Assembly: GCA_024305405.1 (NCBI GenBank)
Contig: JAKNDB010000075.1
Span: 1,257,501-1,321,500 of the forward strand
DNA: 64,000 bases
From: Dirofilaria immitis
Lineage: Eukaryota; Nematoda; Chromadorea; Rhabditida; Onchocercidae
Reading direction: 5' to 3'
The first letter of the stretch is position 1, and each line of letters opens with the position of its first letter. Shown one piece after another: positions 25,335 through 38,157 of the stretch. The notes beneath the pieces are model-generated. The model did no database searches, was not told the DNA's origin, and saw only the letters and a program-made list of their open reading frames with translations. The position numbers were made by a program, and so were the translations under genes.

Positions 25335-25506
25335 TGAGTAACTTTTAAAAATTTTGCGATGAAGAAATCATTCAAAAAAATTTTATTTTTTTTTAATCAT
25401 TTTCATAATTTTAAAGTTGATGAATTAAACGAAACCAGGTTATATTTTGTTTAAAACGAACATTTCATTCATTCATATTTAAATCATTTTAATATTTTCC
25501 ATAACA

Positions 25507-25553
25507 GAAAGAGAGAGAGAGAGAGAAGAGAGTGAGAGAGAGAGAGAGAGAGA
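25507..25553 (+). repeat. GA dinucleotide microsatellite
   Basis: GA units with one AAGAG interruption. Comparable CT runs occur at 26926-26972, 29478-29503 and 34277-34294, and GA runs at 36427-36451, 40621-40645 and 42209-42232. Confidence 0.9.
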
Positions 25554-27689
25554 GGAAGGAAAGATGAAAGAAATATTAAAAACGAATGAAAGGTTATCAA
25601 ATTTTGATATATTTCTCGAAAGTGGAAATTTCTCGACAATTTTAATCAAATTTTTGTTTTTGCATTTGTCAATCATTCATTAAAGAACAAAAAAAAAAAA
25701 AAAAAACTGGCGTTACTCATTTTGGTTGAGTAAAGGAAAGTGATGAGCCGTGAAATTTATTCTCGAAAAAGTGACAAGGTCGTGAAATATACAAAAAAAA
25801 AAAAATTAGACAAGGAAAAGAAAAAACGAATTAAAAAAGGCAGTTTACTTTTCTGTGCGGCAAAAAAAAAAAGAAGGACTTTCAGGAAAGAAAAACTTTT
25901 CTTACTGTTAATTAATTTTAATTATATATGAGTGAAGGAATTTTTGATTCTTATAGAAATAACTTTCTATTTGTGCGTCAAAATTTATTACATACAAAAA
26001 CTGTGAATGATTGATTGATCATTTTTAGTTTCTTTTTTTAATGCAACAAATTAAAGAAAAAAAAAAGTAAAAAGATGAAATCATTTAATAATTAGCAAAT
26101 ATTTGATATTAATTTAAATAGCTGTTTATTCTCTCTCAATACGTAAACTTATTATTTCTTATTAGCATTTTATAAACAAAAATTTACTAATCTTTATAGC
26201 TTATTTATCTTCTTATATTACCATGTTCGATACATCATCGGTTTTTCGTTTATTTTCAAATGTACGGTAGTGGAAAAATATGAATGGTTGAAATTGATGA
26301 GATGAATGTATTGCATTTAGCACTATAATACATTAGTGTAAGTAGTATGTAAAAGATGAAAAATGATTGAAAATATATTTGATTAAATAAATGCATAAAC
26401 AAAATGGATGAGTTTTTTTTTTTTTCTTTACATATATATGTATAGAGAAAAATTCCTATTTTATATTTTGCCAATTTGAGAAAAAGAATTTGCAAATCAA
26501 AAATTTGGATAAAGAAGTAAAAAAATATATACTTTTTTTTTCTCTCAAGTCGATTGCAGACAGGAAGGAAGTTTTCCTTTTTCATCTTCTGGCCAATTTT
26601 GCATCTAGCCATATAATCATGCTATACTATGGAGGAGGAAAAATAAAAAAAAAAAAGAAAATATTCAATATAGTTTCCGATTCAGACAGAAACTATAGTC
26701 ATTTGGTAAAAGTGCAAATATTACTTTTTGTATAGTTTTCTGAATGAAATAATGGAAGTGAGTTATTTCCTTCGAAATTATTTTTTTAATTTGATTTTAA
26801 CTCATTTTCCTATCTCTTATTTGAATATTGTCTTATCGACTTGTTAGAAGAAAAAAAAAAAAAAGATAATACATAACAAATTAAATAGAATTGAATTAAT
26901 GATTAAATCAAGCAACATACAATACTCTCTCTCTCTCCCTCTCTCTCTCTCTTTATCTTCTCTCTCTCTCTTATTTATTTATTGTTAAGTTTTCGTTGAA
27001 TGATTAAAAATTTTTTTTTCATTTTTATGAGAGACTAATTTTGCAATAATTTTTGAATCGAAGATAGAATGAAAATAGCAATTGGCCCTATTAAAACAAA
27101 TTATTTTAAAGATAAAAAAAAAAAAAAGATGCAACGAAGGAAAGAGAGGGAAATTAAAATCGTAAAGAGACATTGAGATGAGAGATCGAAGTTCATCAGA
27201 ACTTTTTCGGACGAGAAAGAATGCGTATAATCGGGATCAAACTAAGTTCATAGAAATTAATTTTATCATTTTAGTATCTTGCAGCAGTTAAAAATTATTT
27301 TTGCAGCAATATGACTTTTTTTTCTTTTGCTTCCTATCAAATTAATCAACGAAATTTTTTTTTTTGTTTAATTGAGGAAATTTTAAAAATGATAGAATTA
27401 TTTTTACAAAAAAAAAAAAAGAAAAAAAAGATTAGACAATTTTTAAGTATTTCTATTCTTGCTTAAATTATTTGTTTTGAAAAAGAAATAAAATTTTAAT
27501 GATAAATTGATATGGTCGGATAATAAATGAGTTTGAAATGAAATTTGTGCAGCAATTTGTTGTTAAAAGAATAATTTATATTATATTGGATATACTGTTA
27601 TCTGCTAATACATCTTGAAAACTAAATTTATTTTATATTTTAGCTTAAAATTATTAAAATATATGTTATTCTCATTATCATCTTATCCT

Positions 27690-28330
27690 CTTTTTATCTA
27701 ACAATATCAAAAATTACCAAATTCTTTATCATTATCAGAGACTATATATTTAATTATGTAGTCTGCTTCAAATCAATGATAAAATGCAAGTTATTATAGT
27801 ATTATTTACGGTATCGCATATCGCTTACTAACAGTATACGATAAGATGAATCTTACTGTCATACTAGAAGTTAGAATAGAAATAATATAAATTACCGTAT
27901 ACGTTATGAAAGTGGAGCATAATTGTGAATGAATGGATTATGCATGCGTATATCTTATCGTATATATGAATGAATGAATGAATGTACTATTTATTCATCA
28001 TAATCGTTCTCGATAAAATGCACAGACACATACAGACATGCACATACACACATACATACATATACATGCACATTCATTCATGCATACATACATCAATATA
28101 TATATATATATGTAAACAAAAATTGACGGACATGTGCTGATTTGTTGACAGTTATGGGACCAACCAATTATGGTAGTATGAGCTTTGATATGATTGGATT
28201 TTTGTATGTGACAGTAATCATTTAATTTAGTATGTATCGTAATTAACGATACGATATCATAATCATACTATGACAAATACATAACAATGCAACAACTATA
28301 CCGAAAATAGCTTACGATATTGATTACAAA
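27690..28330. other. Island of higher complexity inside intron 1
   Basis: Low in simple repeats apart from a CA/CATA run at about 28018-28110. It contains two TACGGTA/TACCGTA words (27807, 27893), a hairpin GTATCGT/ACGATAC with a 5-base loop (28234-28252), and an acceptor-like TTGACAG at 28145-28151. After the last comes a short open stretch of mixed composition (MGPTNYGSMSFDMIGF) ending near a GTATGTG donor-like word at 28204. If that were a cassette exon it would not keep the SALL frame. Candidate regulatory DNA. Confidence 0.35.
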
Positions 28331-29471
28331 GCAAATTTTGTCAAATAAATATTAAATAATTTTCCTTTGAAAATTACCTATATAGCTAGCGTACAGTAAT
28401 TTTGATATTATATTATTGCTATTGAGATTATGTTGAAATATTTAAATGTCTAAAATATTAAATCATTTACTTAAATTCAAATTTTTCTTATCTTAATTTT
28501 TTATCGTTCAGAAAAGAAAAACCGGATATATCGGAATATTATCTTCAGAATATGTCGAGAAAATTTTCTCTTTCTCACTTGATCATTTTCATCTTCTCCC
28601 TTTCTTTCTCTCTCTCTCTCTTTTTCTTTCTTCCGAGATTTTTTTTTTTGTTTTAAAGAAAAAGCGGAAAAATAAAAAGCAAAACATTTGTTTAATATTA
28701 TTGTCAGTTGTTTCAATCTTTTTTCATCCAAATAATTTTATATTTCATTTTTTTCTTTTTTTTTTGCTTTCATGTAAATTTTTTTTGTATATTAAAAAGT
28801 ATAATATTAAAGAGAGAAATTTTGAAATGGATTCCAAACTTTGAAATTATTCCATTTGTCTTATTTTTAAATCAAAAAATAAGTGAGTTGATTTACGAAA
28901 AAAAAAAAAATAACGATCAGCGATTGAATTAGCAACGAATAGATGATTTTTTTTTCGGTTTCATTCTTTGATAAGACAAAAAAAAAAATTGAATGAAAAT
29001 TTTTCGATTTAAAATTTCAACTTTAACAATTTTTTTCTAACATCCAAAATATGATACTAATGTGAATTAGAATGAATTATAAAATATAACTATAAATTTG
29101 AAATTTGAAGACGAAAAAGGATGGAAAAATTTTGCTACTATTCATTCATTTCCTTTTTAAAAGATTTTTAAAAAAAAAAAAAAAAAAGAAACTCAAAAGA
29201 AAAGATTAGTCGGCCTAATCAAAAGATAATTGAACGAAAAAGTTGGAGAGAAAAAAAAAGAAGCGATGAAACTTTTCAAATTAACTTTTCAGGATTGAAT
29301 TTTTTCACCAAAACGAATTATCTTATTTAACAATCTTTTATTAAGAACGATTTGCTTCTTGCATCCAATTCGTTTTATCTTCTACTTTTTGTCGCCTTTA
29401 ATATCTATAGTCCGTTTTAATTTAATAATTTTTAGCATTTCAAACAATCCGATTTCTTAATTTTTCATTTT

Positions 29472-29503
<32 letters not shown>

Positions 29504-30474
29504 GCTATCTCTCTCTTTAATTTAATATTTTATATTATATTAAAGAAAGAAAAACTTTTTATGATAAGAAAAAAGTATATAAAACTTTTTTTTACTGATA
29601 ATATCAGCAATCTTTTAAAATTTTACTTAATTTTAATTCGAAATCAAAGTTATCAATTACCATATATAGTAGAAAATAAGATCCTAATTTCTTAATTTAT
29701 TTATAATAATAATTAACTTTTGGAATTTGATACTAAAATATCTTAATGATTAACGTAGCATAGATTTTAAAATTTTTCTTTGATAGCATATCAACAATTG
29801 ATTGATTGATTTCTACCAATATCCATTTTTACTAGTGATAAAAATTTGAACATTATAAATTCCTGTTGATAAGAAAAACATGTTTAACTATTTAATATAT
29901 CTTATCACATATATGCATATGTTTATCTTTAAATGAATATAGGAATATTATATTGTAATGATTAAAAATTTTCATCATATTAAGCAAATTTATCATTACT
30001 AGCATAATATTATAATTTTTTTTTTAATCACAACTTTATCACTACCAAAAATTTATCACTGGTTTAGTTATCATCATTATTATCATCCATCATTATGATG
30101 CATAGTTGCTTATGATATCAAATTGATAGTGATAATAACAAACATTATTATTATATTCGTTAATTGCAATGAATAATAGTTACGAATTCCATTAATGATA
30201 ATATTTATTATCTTTTAAATAGACACATTATCATATCATTAAAGCATATTCATTCACTTCCGTTAATATAAATGATATTAAACAATTCTATTTAAAAAAA
30301 AAAAAGAAATTAAAATTGGAAGAAGTTTCTGTTTCTTTTAATTTAAACTAAATTGAATAGTTTTTTTTTTTAAAAATTTTTCGAAATGCATCAAAAATGA
30401 CAATAAGGAAAAAAAAAAAGAAAAAGAAGAAAAAAATGCGGCCATTTTGAAGGCAACAAAATAAATTTCCCCTT

Positions 30475-30511
30475 TATAAGGGTCATCGATCAGTCATCTT
30501 TCATCATACAC

Positions 30512-30554
<43 letters not shown>

Positions 30555-30592
30555 TACAATTATTGTATCAAAAGCCAGTTTATACAAATCAG
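30475..30592 (+). promoter_or_regulatory. Candidate internal promoter plus non-coding first exon inside intron 1
   Basis: TATAAG at 30475-30480 sits in a short G/C-containing patch (CCCCTTTATAAGGGTCATCG). About 30 bp downstream is TCATCATAC, an initiator-like start. A (TCA)n run of about 14 units follows, then a mixed sequence ending AAATCAG at a strong GTAAGA donor (30593). The stretch from about 30503 to 30592 has no ATG, so it would be an untranslated leader. If spliced to exon 2 it would give an isoform without the RRKQAKPQ segment. This layout of TATA, short leader and consensus donor is otherwise rare in the intron. It could be coincidence. Confidence 0.35.
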
Positions 30593-30770
30593 GTAAGAAT
30601 GAAATAACTAACCGATCATAAAGTTTGAGCAAATAAATTGAAATTTCTTTTTTTTTTTTTTTGTCTTATTTTTATTTTTATTTTCTTTTTTTTTTGCCCC
30701 GTTTTTACGATCAAATCTAAGAAGTATACGTGTTAGAGTGGTGAAGGATCAGAAAAAATTTAAAGACAAT

Positions 30771-31340
30771 TTCAATCATGATAAATTTGATTAAGAATGT
30801 AAATTTTGTGATATGATCAAATATTCATATGAAGCAGGAAAAAAAAAGAAAGAAAAAGACCAATTTAAAATTCAAGAATATTTATTTACTCATTCATAAT
30901 CATTCATAAATATGCCGATTGCCGATACCGTGTTGCTTATCAAAACTTTTACTGATTGACTCATTCATAGTCATCATAATTGCGCGATACTGTTGATCGT
31001 TAAAATTCTGCTCAAAAAATTTAAATTAATCAATGCCGAAATTTTCATCCTCAATATGATATAAACAAAAGATGATAGAAAAAAAAAAAATTCAATCATG
31101 ATAAATTCGATGAAAATGAAAATTTTTGATATGATCAAATATCATCGTGAAGTAGAAGAAAAAAAAAAATTTAAGATTCAAGAATGATTTGCAAATACTT
31201 TCGCATCTATTTCACTCATTCATAATTATCATAAATATGTGATTACTGTTAATCATTAAATTTTTTATTCTAAGAAATTTAAATTAATCAATGCCGAAAT
31301 TTCCATCCTCAATTATAATATAAATAAAACGATGATAGAA
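30771..31340 (+). repeat. Two-copy duplication, about 320-bp offset
   Basis: TTCAATCATGATAAATT, GATATGATCAAATAT, TTCATAATCAT and AAATTTAAATTAATCAATGC, then a GATGATAGAA end, occur in the same order at 30771-31080 and 31091-31340. The second copy lacks about 60 bp. Confidence 0.85.
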
Positions 31341-31687
31341 GAAAAAAAAAGAGAAGAAAGAAAAGAACGAAGGAGAAGAAATTAAAAGAGTAAATTTATT
31401 TAATTTTGATAAAAACTTTTATCAAAATTATCTCTCTTCCTTCCTTTTCACTCATTAATGAATAATATATATATATATATATAAGATTGACAAAAAATAA
31501 AAAATTATTTCTGCAACGAATTTTGAAAATATTATTTTTACACATTTTTCTAATAAAATACTTGAAATATTTGAAATCAAAATATGATATCATAAATTGA
31601 AAAAAAATTATTTCATATAATCATGATTTTATTGTTGTTGCTTTTTATTTGTTTCAATTCTCATTTATCCTTCTCGTATATTCAGAA

Positions 31688-31893
31688 TCAAGAATTATCA
31701 TGATAATATTTTAAATCATATTTATGCTTCACTAATTTCAATGTATACATATATATTTTATTTAAATTTATTTGATATATTATTTCATAGCTGATCAAGA
31801 ATTATCATGATAATATTTTGAATAATATTTATGCTTTACTAATCTCAATACATATATATATATATATATTTTATTTAAATTTATTTAATATAA
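31688..31893 (+). repeat. Two-copy duplication, about 109-bp period
   Basis: CAAGAATTATCATGATAATA, then ATTTATGCTT and ATTTTATTTAAATTTATTT, occur twice, from about 31689 and 31798. Confidence 0.85.
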
Positions 31894-33209
31894 ATTTTTC
31901 GCTCATAAATTAATCATTTTTAATTTTTCCTTTAATTTGATTATCTGCGATGTGATAAGAAGAATGTTTGATTTATTTTGAGATTTAAAATTTCATTTCA
32001 ACAATTTCAAATAATTTATTTTTTGTTTCGTTGCAATGCTACATTTTATTTTCTTTTCAATGATTTATTAAATTTGGATTAAGCTAATTTGATCAATCAA
32101 TATAATTATTTATGATTCAGGGAAGGATGATTTACTAAATTTGCATTACATTGCACTAATCTAATCAATCAATACAATTACTATGAACAAATCATTTCAT
32201 ACGAAAAATATCATGATAATATATTATGTATTTTGATAAGTGGGACAAAAGTTAAGTTCCATTACAAAATAAATTGTCATTAATTGAAATGATTGTGAAG
32301 TTCATTTTCATTTTTTCGTTTCTTTTTTTTTTTTGAAATTTTAATGATCAACCATTTCAAGGATACATTTATACATATACATATATATATATATTGAAGA
32401 GGTGAGAAAAAGAAAAGGTGATAAATGAACTAAAATATTTTTCTATTTATTTATTAACAATTATCATCAATGATAGCTGATTTTTTTTCTTTCTAATAAA
32501 AATTTTAATTAATTAACTATTTAAATTTTAAATTATTTAATAAATTATTCAAGTAATTGAATAAATATTGATCAATTATTGATATGTTTATACATATATA
32601 TATATATATCATTGTAAATTTTATATTGATCGATTACTAGAAATTGTTTATATTTATTATTTTGTCTAATATATATAGTTTTTTCTTTAGTTAATTGTAA
32701 CTATTCACAAAAGTTTATTTGTTGAAAATTAATTTAGGAGAAAAAAAAGGCGAAAATTCCATTGATGATGACATTTTGAGTAGCATTAAAAAGATAGTTT
32801 TGAGATTAGTTTTAGGGGTACAATTTTAACTTTTTTTCAATGGTTCATTTTCATCAAACAACACATTATTTTAATACATGAATTATTACTCCACCATCAT
32901 CAAATATATACATTCAAGGTCAAATATGGTACCAAAAAAAAAAAAAAAAAAAAAAGGAAAAACGATTTTTTTACAACAAATTTTTTTTTTGTTCTAATAG
33001 ATAGTTTTAATTTTGATGGGTTTTTTTCTTTTTTTTAAAAAATATACGAATTAAATAAAATTTCATTCGTATATCATTTTTATTAATTAATTATAAAAAT
33101 TATTTTTAAAACTTTTTTTGTGTGAAATTGAAGAAATGGTAGAACTAAATATTTCGTCAATTATTGGCCGATCGAAATTATTAGGAAAATTTGAAAATTT
33201 TAAATTGAT

Positions 33210-33356
33210 TAATTAAAAATATATAAAAATTCATAATTAAAATACATGAATATTCATAATTAAAATGCACAATAATCCATAATTAAAGTATTAGAAATTC
33301 ATAATTAAAATAACAAAAATTTGTAATTAAAATATCAAAAATCCATAATTGAAATA
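33210..33356 (+). repeat. 23-bp tandem repeat, about 6 copies
   Basis: TTCATAATTAAAAT with variants recurs at about 33230, 33253, 33277, 33298, 33321 and 33342. Confidence 0.8.
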
Positions 33357-34619
33357 ATTTTTTAGATATAAATTGAATGAAAGAAATATGCTATGAAAAA
33401 TTATACATTTATAATCAGAATATATAATATATTTTTGCTAGTAATATTTATATTAAATAATTAATTATTTTATTAGTAACATTTACATTAAGTAATTAAT
33501 TAATTAATTAATTTAATTTTCATATTGATTTAGTCCTATAATATTTGTAAAAATTTAATTTAATTAATTAAATTTTCTTTTCTTTTTTTTCGATTCTTTC
33601 ATTTTAAATTGCCATAAAATAATTTCGTTTTATTATGCAAAAAAAAAGACTTTAAATTAACTCAAATAATAATTTTGATTCATTTTTAATTTGAAATATT
33701 TTCGTTTTTTTCTTCACAATCAAATCCATTTCATAAGGTATACGGTATAATACTTTTAGAAATGCACGTTTTATAATAATTTTGAAAAATTATTTTTAAA
33801 AAAATTTTTCATTTATGAAAAAGAAAAAACGAAATGCGCGAGGGATGGATGGTTAAATTATTATTATTGACTTTTAGTCTTTTTGATATGATAACGATTG
33901 GAAGTGAGGGTTTTCTTTTTTCTTTTGTTCTTAAATTTATCACTTAAATTTACCATTTCACATTATCATTTTGTATAATTTCTAGTTTTTTTCCGGGAAA
34001 ATTCATAAATGGCAGCAAAAGTTATATCATATCAGTTATCATATCATTATTATCTATTATAAAATTTATGGGAAAATTTTTGAAGCATTTATTTATTTTA
34101 TTTAATTGATGCAAAGGATGAAATGGAAGATATTCAATTTTTAACTATTCAAATATGATCTATTTTAGTACAAAATGATTAACTTGATTGGCTAATTAAT
34201 TAATCAATAAATTTTAAATGATAGTAATTATGATGAAGAAATGAAAAATTCAAATAAAACCATATCAGCTTTTTTTCTCTCTCTCTCTCTCTCTATTTTA
34301 CGCTAGAAAAAATGAATGAAAAAAAAAATTAGAAATAATTGATGATAACGATGATCCAATTATATCGCTATCAATAAAAATATTATTATCATGCATTGAT
34401 ATATAAATTGCTTGCTTTTTTTTTATCAATAATGATTTCATTTTCTTATCACTTCATCTTTTAATAAAATATATATGATAAGGTAAAATATATATATGCA
34501 CAAATATAAAATGAAATATTTAGCACATTCATTTTTTGCTAACTAAATATCTCATTACTTTACTACATATATGATTAGATAATTAATTTTAATTTAATTT
34601 AATTAAAAGTAAAATTAAA

Positions 34620-34832
34620 AATTTCAAAAAAAAAAAAGAAAAGAATGGATTAAATATTTCACACGTAATGTTTCATATCTCACATATATACAATGTATTA
34701 TATCAGATAATTAATGTTAAAATTTAATTTTAAATTTAATTAAAAGTAATATTATAAATTTCAAAAAAAAAAAGAAAAGAATGGATTAAATATGTCACAC
34801 GTAATGTTTCATATCTCACGTATACACAATGT
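34620..34832 (+). repeat. Two-copy duplication, about 137-bp period
   Basis: The A-rich run plus GAAAAGAATGGATTAAATAT and CACACGTAATGTTTCATATC occurs twice, separated by a TTAATTTTAAATTTAATTAA segment. Confidence 0.9.
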
Positions 34833-35782
34833 ATGTATATCAATTAAAAACTTTTTTTTTGAAATTTTCAAAAATCAAAAACTTTTGCACTATCTGCTGA
34901 AACAATCAGTAATTTGTCGTCGTGTAGTACAAAATTTTTGTACAATTTTTTTGTGCCTTTCTCTTTTCTTTTCTTTCTTTCTTTTCTTTTCTTTTCTTTT
35001 TTTTTGTTCATTTTTAGGAGGGAAGAGAGGAGAAGGAGAAGAAGAAGAAGAAGAGGAAGAAGGTGATAATGGTAAAAGGTGAAAGGTAGAGGAAAATTTT
35101 TGAAAGATTGTTATCATATATGATGATCGAACATATAAATGACACCTGAGCTACATATATATACATTTTATTACCTGTTAATGTATAAACTATTTAGTCC
35201 TAATCATACCGGCAAGATAATTAATCAACCAAATGAAAATGCCCAATTATACAACAAATCTTGACATTGATGGCTACAAAGATTAAGGATAGATGAAAAT
35301 GAATTTGATTGATATAAAAGGTAAATCATTAATTATCAAAAATTTTTGAAATTTTAATGAAAAATAAAACGAAGAAGAAAAAGAAAAAAAAAAAGGAAAA
35401 ATATGCTATTAAAAAAAAAAAAATTTTGATTAATAATTAAATTATAAAATATTAGGTTATTTTAACTTAATTTAAAATAATAAATTTAAAGAAGGAATTA
35501 AATTAAATTAAATTAATATTTAATTGAAAGAGAAAAATAATAAAAATAAAATTTATTTTTTATTTAAAAAAAAAAGAAATTATTAGCATAACTTTCTCTT
35601 TCTTTCCTTCCTTTTTTCTTTCTTTTTATTTTAATTAAATGTTTTGAATTATTTTTATTAAAATTAATAAAATAATTACAATAGTTTTAAATACAAATAA
35701 TTGAAATAATCAAAATAAAAATTGCTTAAATTTTCAAAAACAAAAATAAATTAATTATTGCTATAATTTGAAATTGGAAATT

Positions 35783-35930
35783 AAATCGAAAATTGATTTT
35801 TTTATTAATTAAGCAATCAATAATTTAAAATCGAAAATTGGTTTTTTTATTAATTAAGTAATCAATAATTTAAAATCGAAAAATGATTTTTTTTTATCAA
35901 TTAAGTAATCAGTAATTTAAAATATATTCA
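35783..35930 (+). repeat. 45-bp tandem repeat, three copies
   Basis: AAATCGAAAATTG, followed by a T run and TTAATTAAGTAATCAATAAT, starts near 35783, 35828 and 35873. Confidence 0.85.
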
Positions 35931-37397
35931 AATATCAAAAAAAAAAAAGGTTAAAGATTAAATTATCTCTAAAATGATAGTTAAGAAATACCGAAAGACA
36001 AAAAAAAATAATTAAAAGGGACGATGTAAATATTGGCCAAAAAAAAGGAGGAAAAAGAAACGATCCAATAATTGTTAATATAAAATAATCATAAGATTAT
36101 CATCCCCCCCACTCCCTCCTCTCTTAAAATAAATAAATAAATATCATATATATACTAATTACTCGAATAATTGAATAATGAATTTGATGATTAGAATGAG
36201 AGCGAATAACATCCATATAATTTGTATGCCTTTTAATTATATACTAATTTAATTTTTCTCCTACATCTGTTTATATTTTTATTTTAATTATAATTTATAA
36301 TGTTAGCCTATTGGATGTTAATGATGACATAAATGACCAATTCAAGAGTTTGGAACTCGAGACTATTACTATTTTTAGCCATTAACATAAATGTGGACAT
36401 TACATAAGGATAATAAAGATTAAAAGAGAGGGAGAGAGAGAGAGAGAGAGATGGGAATTAATTGCTCATTTGGTTGTTGACTATTTATTATTGGAAAAAC
36501 AAGAGTAAGAGGGAATTTGAAGAGGGAATTGTCGAGAATAATAAAAATTTTTTTCTTCAATTTTTTTCTAATAAATGAAAAATTTATTACAAAAAAATTA
36601 ATTAATATTATCATTTGTATTATTTACAATACATTTATTATCATAATTCATATCATTTTCATATTCTTTCTATTATTTATAAACATTTTTCATTGCTATA
36701 TTAATAGTATTATTGATTATAATAATAATAATGTTACACAACATTTTTAATCATTAATATTTCATTGATAACATTTAGCATCATCGTTGTTATCTATCAA
36801 CTATCATTATTCATTTCATAATCAATATCATTTACTTTCTTTGCTACTATTAATTTAAGATTAATTTGTAAATGGTTATCATCAAATTATCATTCATTTA
36901 TTTCTCATCTCAATAGAATACTAAAAATGAGCGATAATTTGATTACTCGAAATTCGTATATGTGTAAAGTAATTGATGTGTGTAATCAGTTATTGCTTAT
37001 CACGATTGTGTATTACAAAGATTGATAATACATCATTTATTAGCTTATTTATAAAATTATCGATTTTATTTATATTACTATCAAATTTTGCAAATTTAAA
37101 TAAAATTCAACAAAAAAAAAAACAAAAATCGATGCGACAAATAAATTTATTTTTTTTTTGCAATTTTGCACTTAAAATTATAAATTAATTTTAATTTTAT
37201 TTTTATTTCGCTCAAATAACTAAAATTGTATTATTTATATTTTAAAATTTAATTTAGCAAATTCTCAAAATACTAATTTTTTTACTCACATATACAAATA
37301 TCATTCATCGATTGATAGCATTGATAACCTATCATTGAATTCTTTATTTAGTAATATAAAGTATTGTTACCAATAGTATTAGTGATGATGTATAGCA

Positions 37398-37418
37398 GTG
37401 ATAATAATAATAATAATA

Positions 37419-37482
<64 letters not shown>

Positions 37483-37565
37483 TAATGATAATAATAGTAT
37501 TAACGGCAATAATTAATAATAACAATAGCGATAACGATAATGACAATACAGTAGTGATAATAATA

Positions 37566-37598
<33 letters not shown>

Positions 37599-37960
37599 TC
37601 AATAAATAATAATAATAATTAATAATTAATAATAACAGTAATAATAATGTCAATAATAATGATATTAATAAGGAGCATCTACTTAATAATAATGGTAATA
37701 GTAATAATGACAAATAATAATAATCAATAGTAATAACAATAGATAAATAAATGATAACAATAGTAAATGCATTTATCAGTAATAATAATAGTAATAGTAA
37801 CAATATTAACGGTAATGACATTAATAAATAGCTCATAATAATCATGAGGATAATGATAATGACAAAAAGTGAATAATAATGATAATAACAATAATAACAA
37901 TGATGACGATGATGCTGATGATGATAATTTATAGTAATAGTGATAATGCAATGTATTTGT
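37398..37960 (+). repeat. AAT/ATA trinucleotide microsatellite cluster
   Basis: An almost pure AAT core (about 37400-37480) decays into interrupted AAT, GAT, AGT and AAC units. ORFs of up to 150 codons on both strands are repeat translations. Confidence 0.95.
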
Positions 37961-38125
37961 ATCATTATGATATAATTAAATTTGATTTTAAATTATTCTA
38001 TTTCATTTCTTTTCATATTTCTCTCATTAAACAAATTCAATATTATCCTCATTCTCATTTCAATTTCCCTTATTCTTTCGTATCTTAATCATAAAACTAA
38101 GATGTCAACTTAATGTAATCAACTA

Positions 38126-38157
38126 GTTCGAGACTGAATGAGGAAAATGCCTCGAAC
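38126..38157. other. Inverted repeat GTTCGAG/CTCGAAC
   Basis: Perfect 7-bp arms with an 18-base spacer in a repeat-free stretch of intron 1 (about 38100-38230). No function recognised. Confidence 0.5.

Noticed and set aside
25740..25931. 63-codon Lys/Arg-rich ORF
   Set aside because: Built largely from poly-A runs and purine-rich DNA; no family resemblance.
37398..37965. 150-codon minus-strand ORF and neighbours
   Set aside because: Leu/Ile/Tyr-only readings of an AAT microsatellite.
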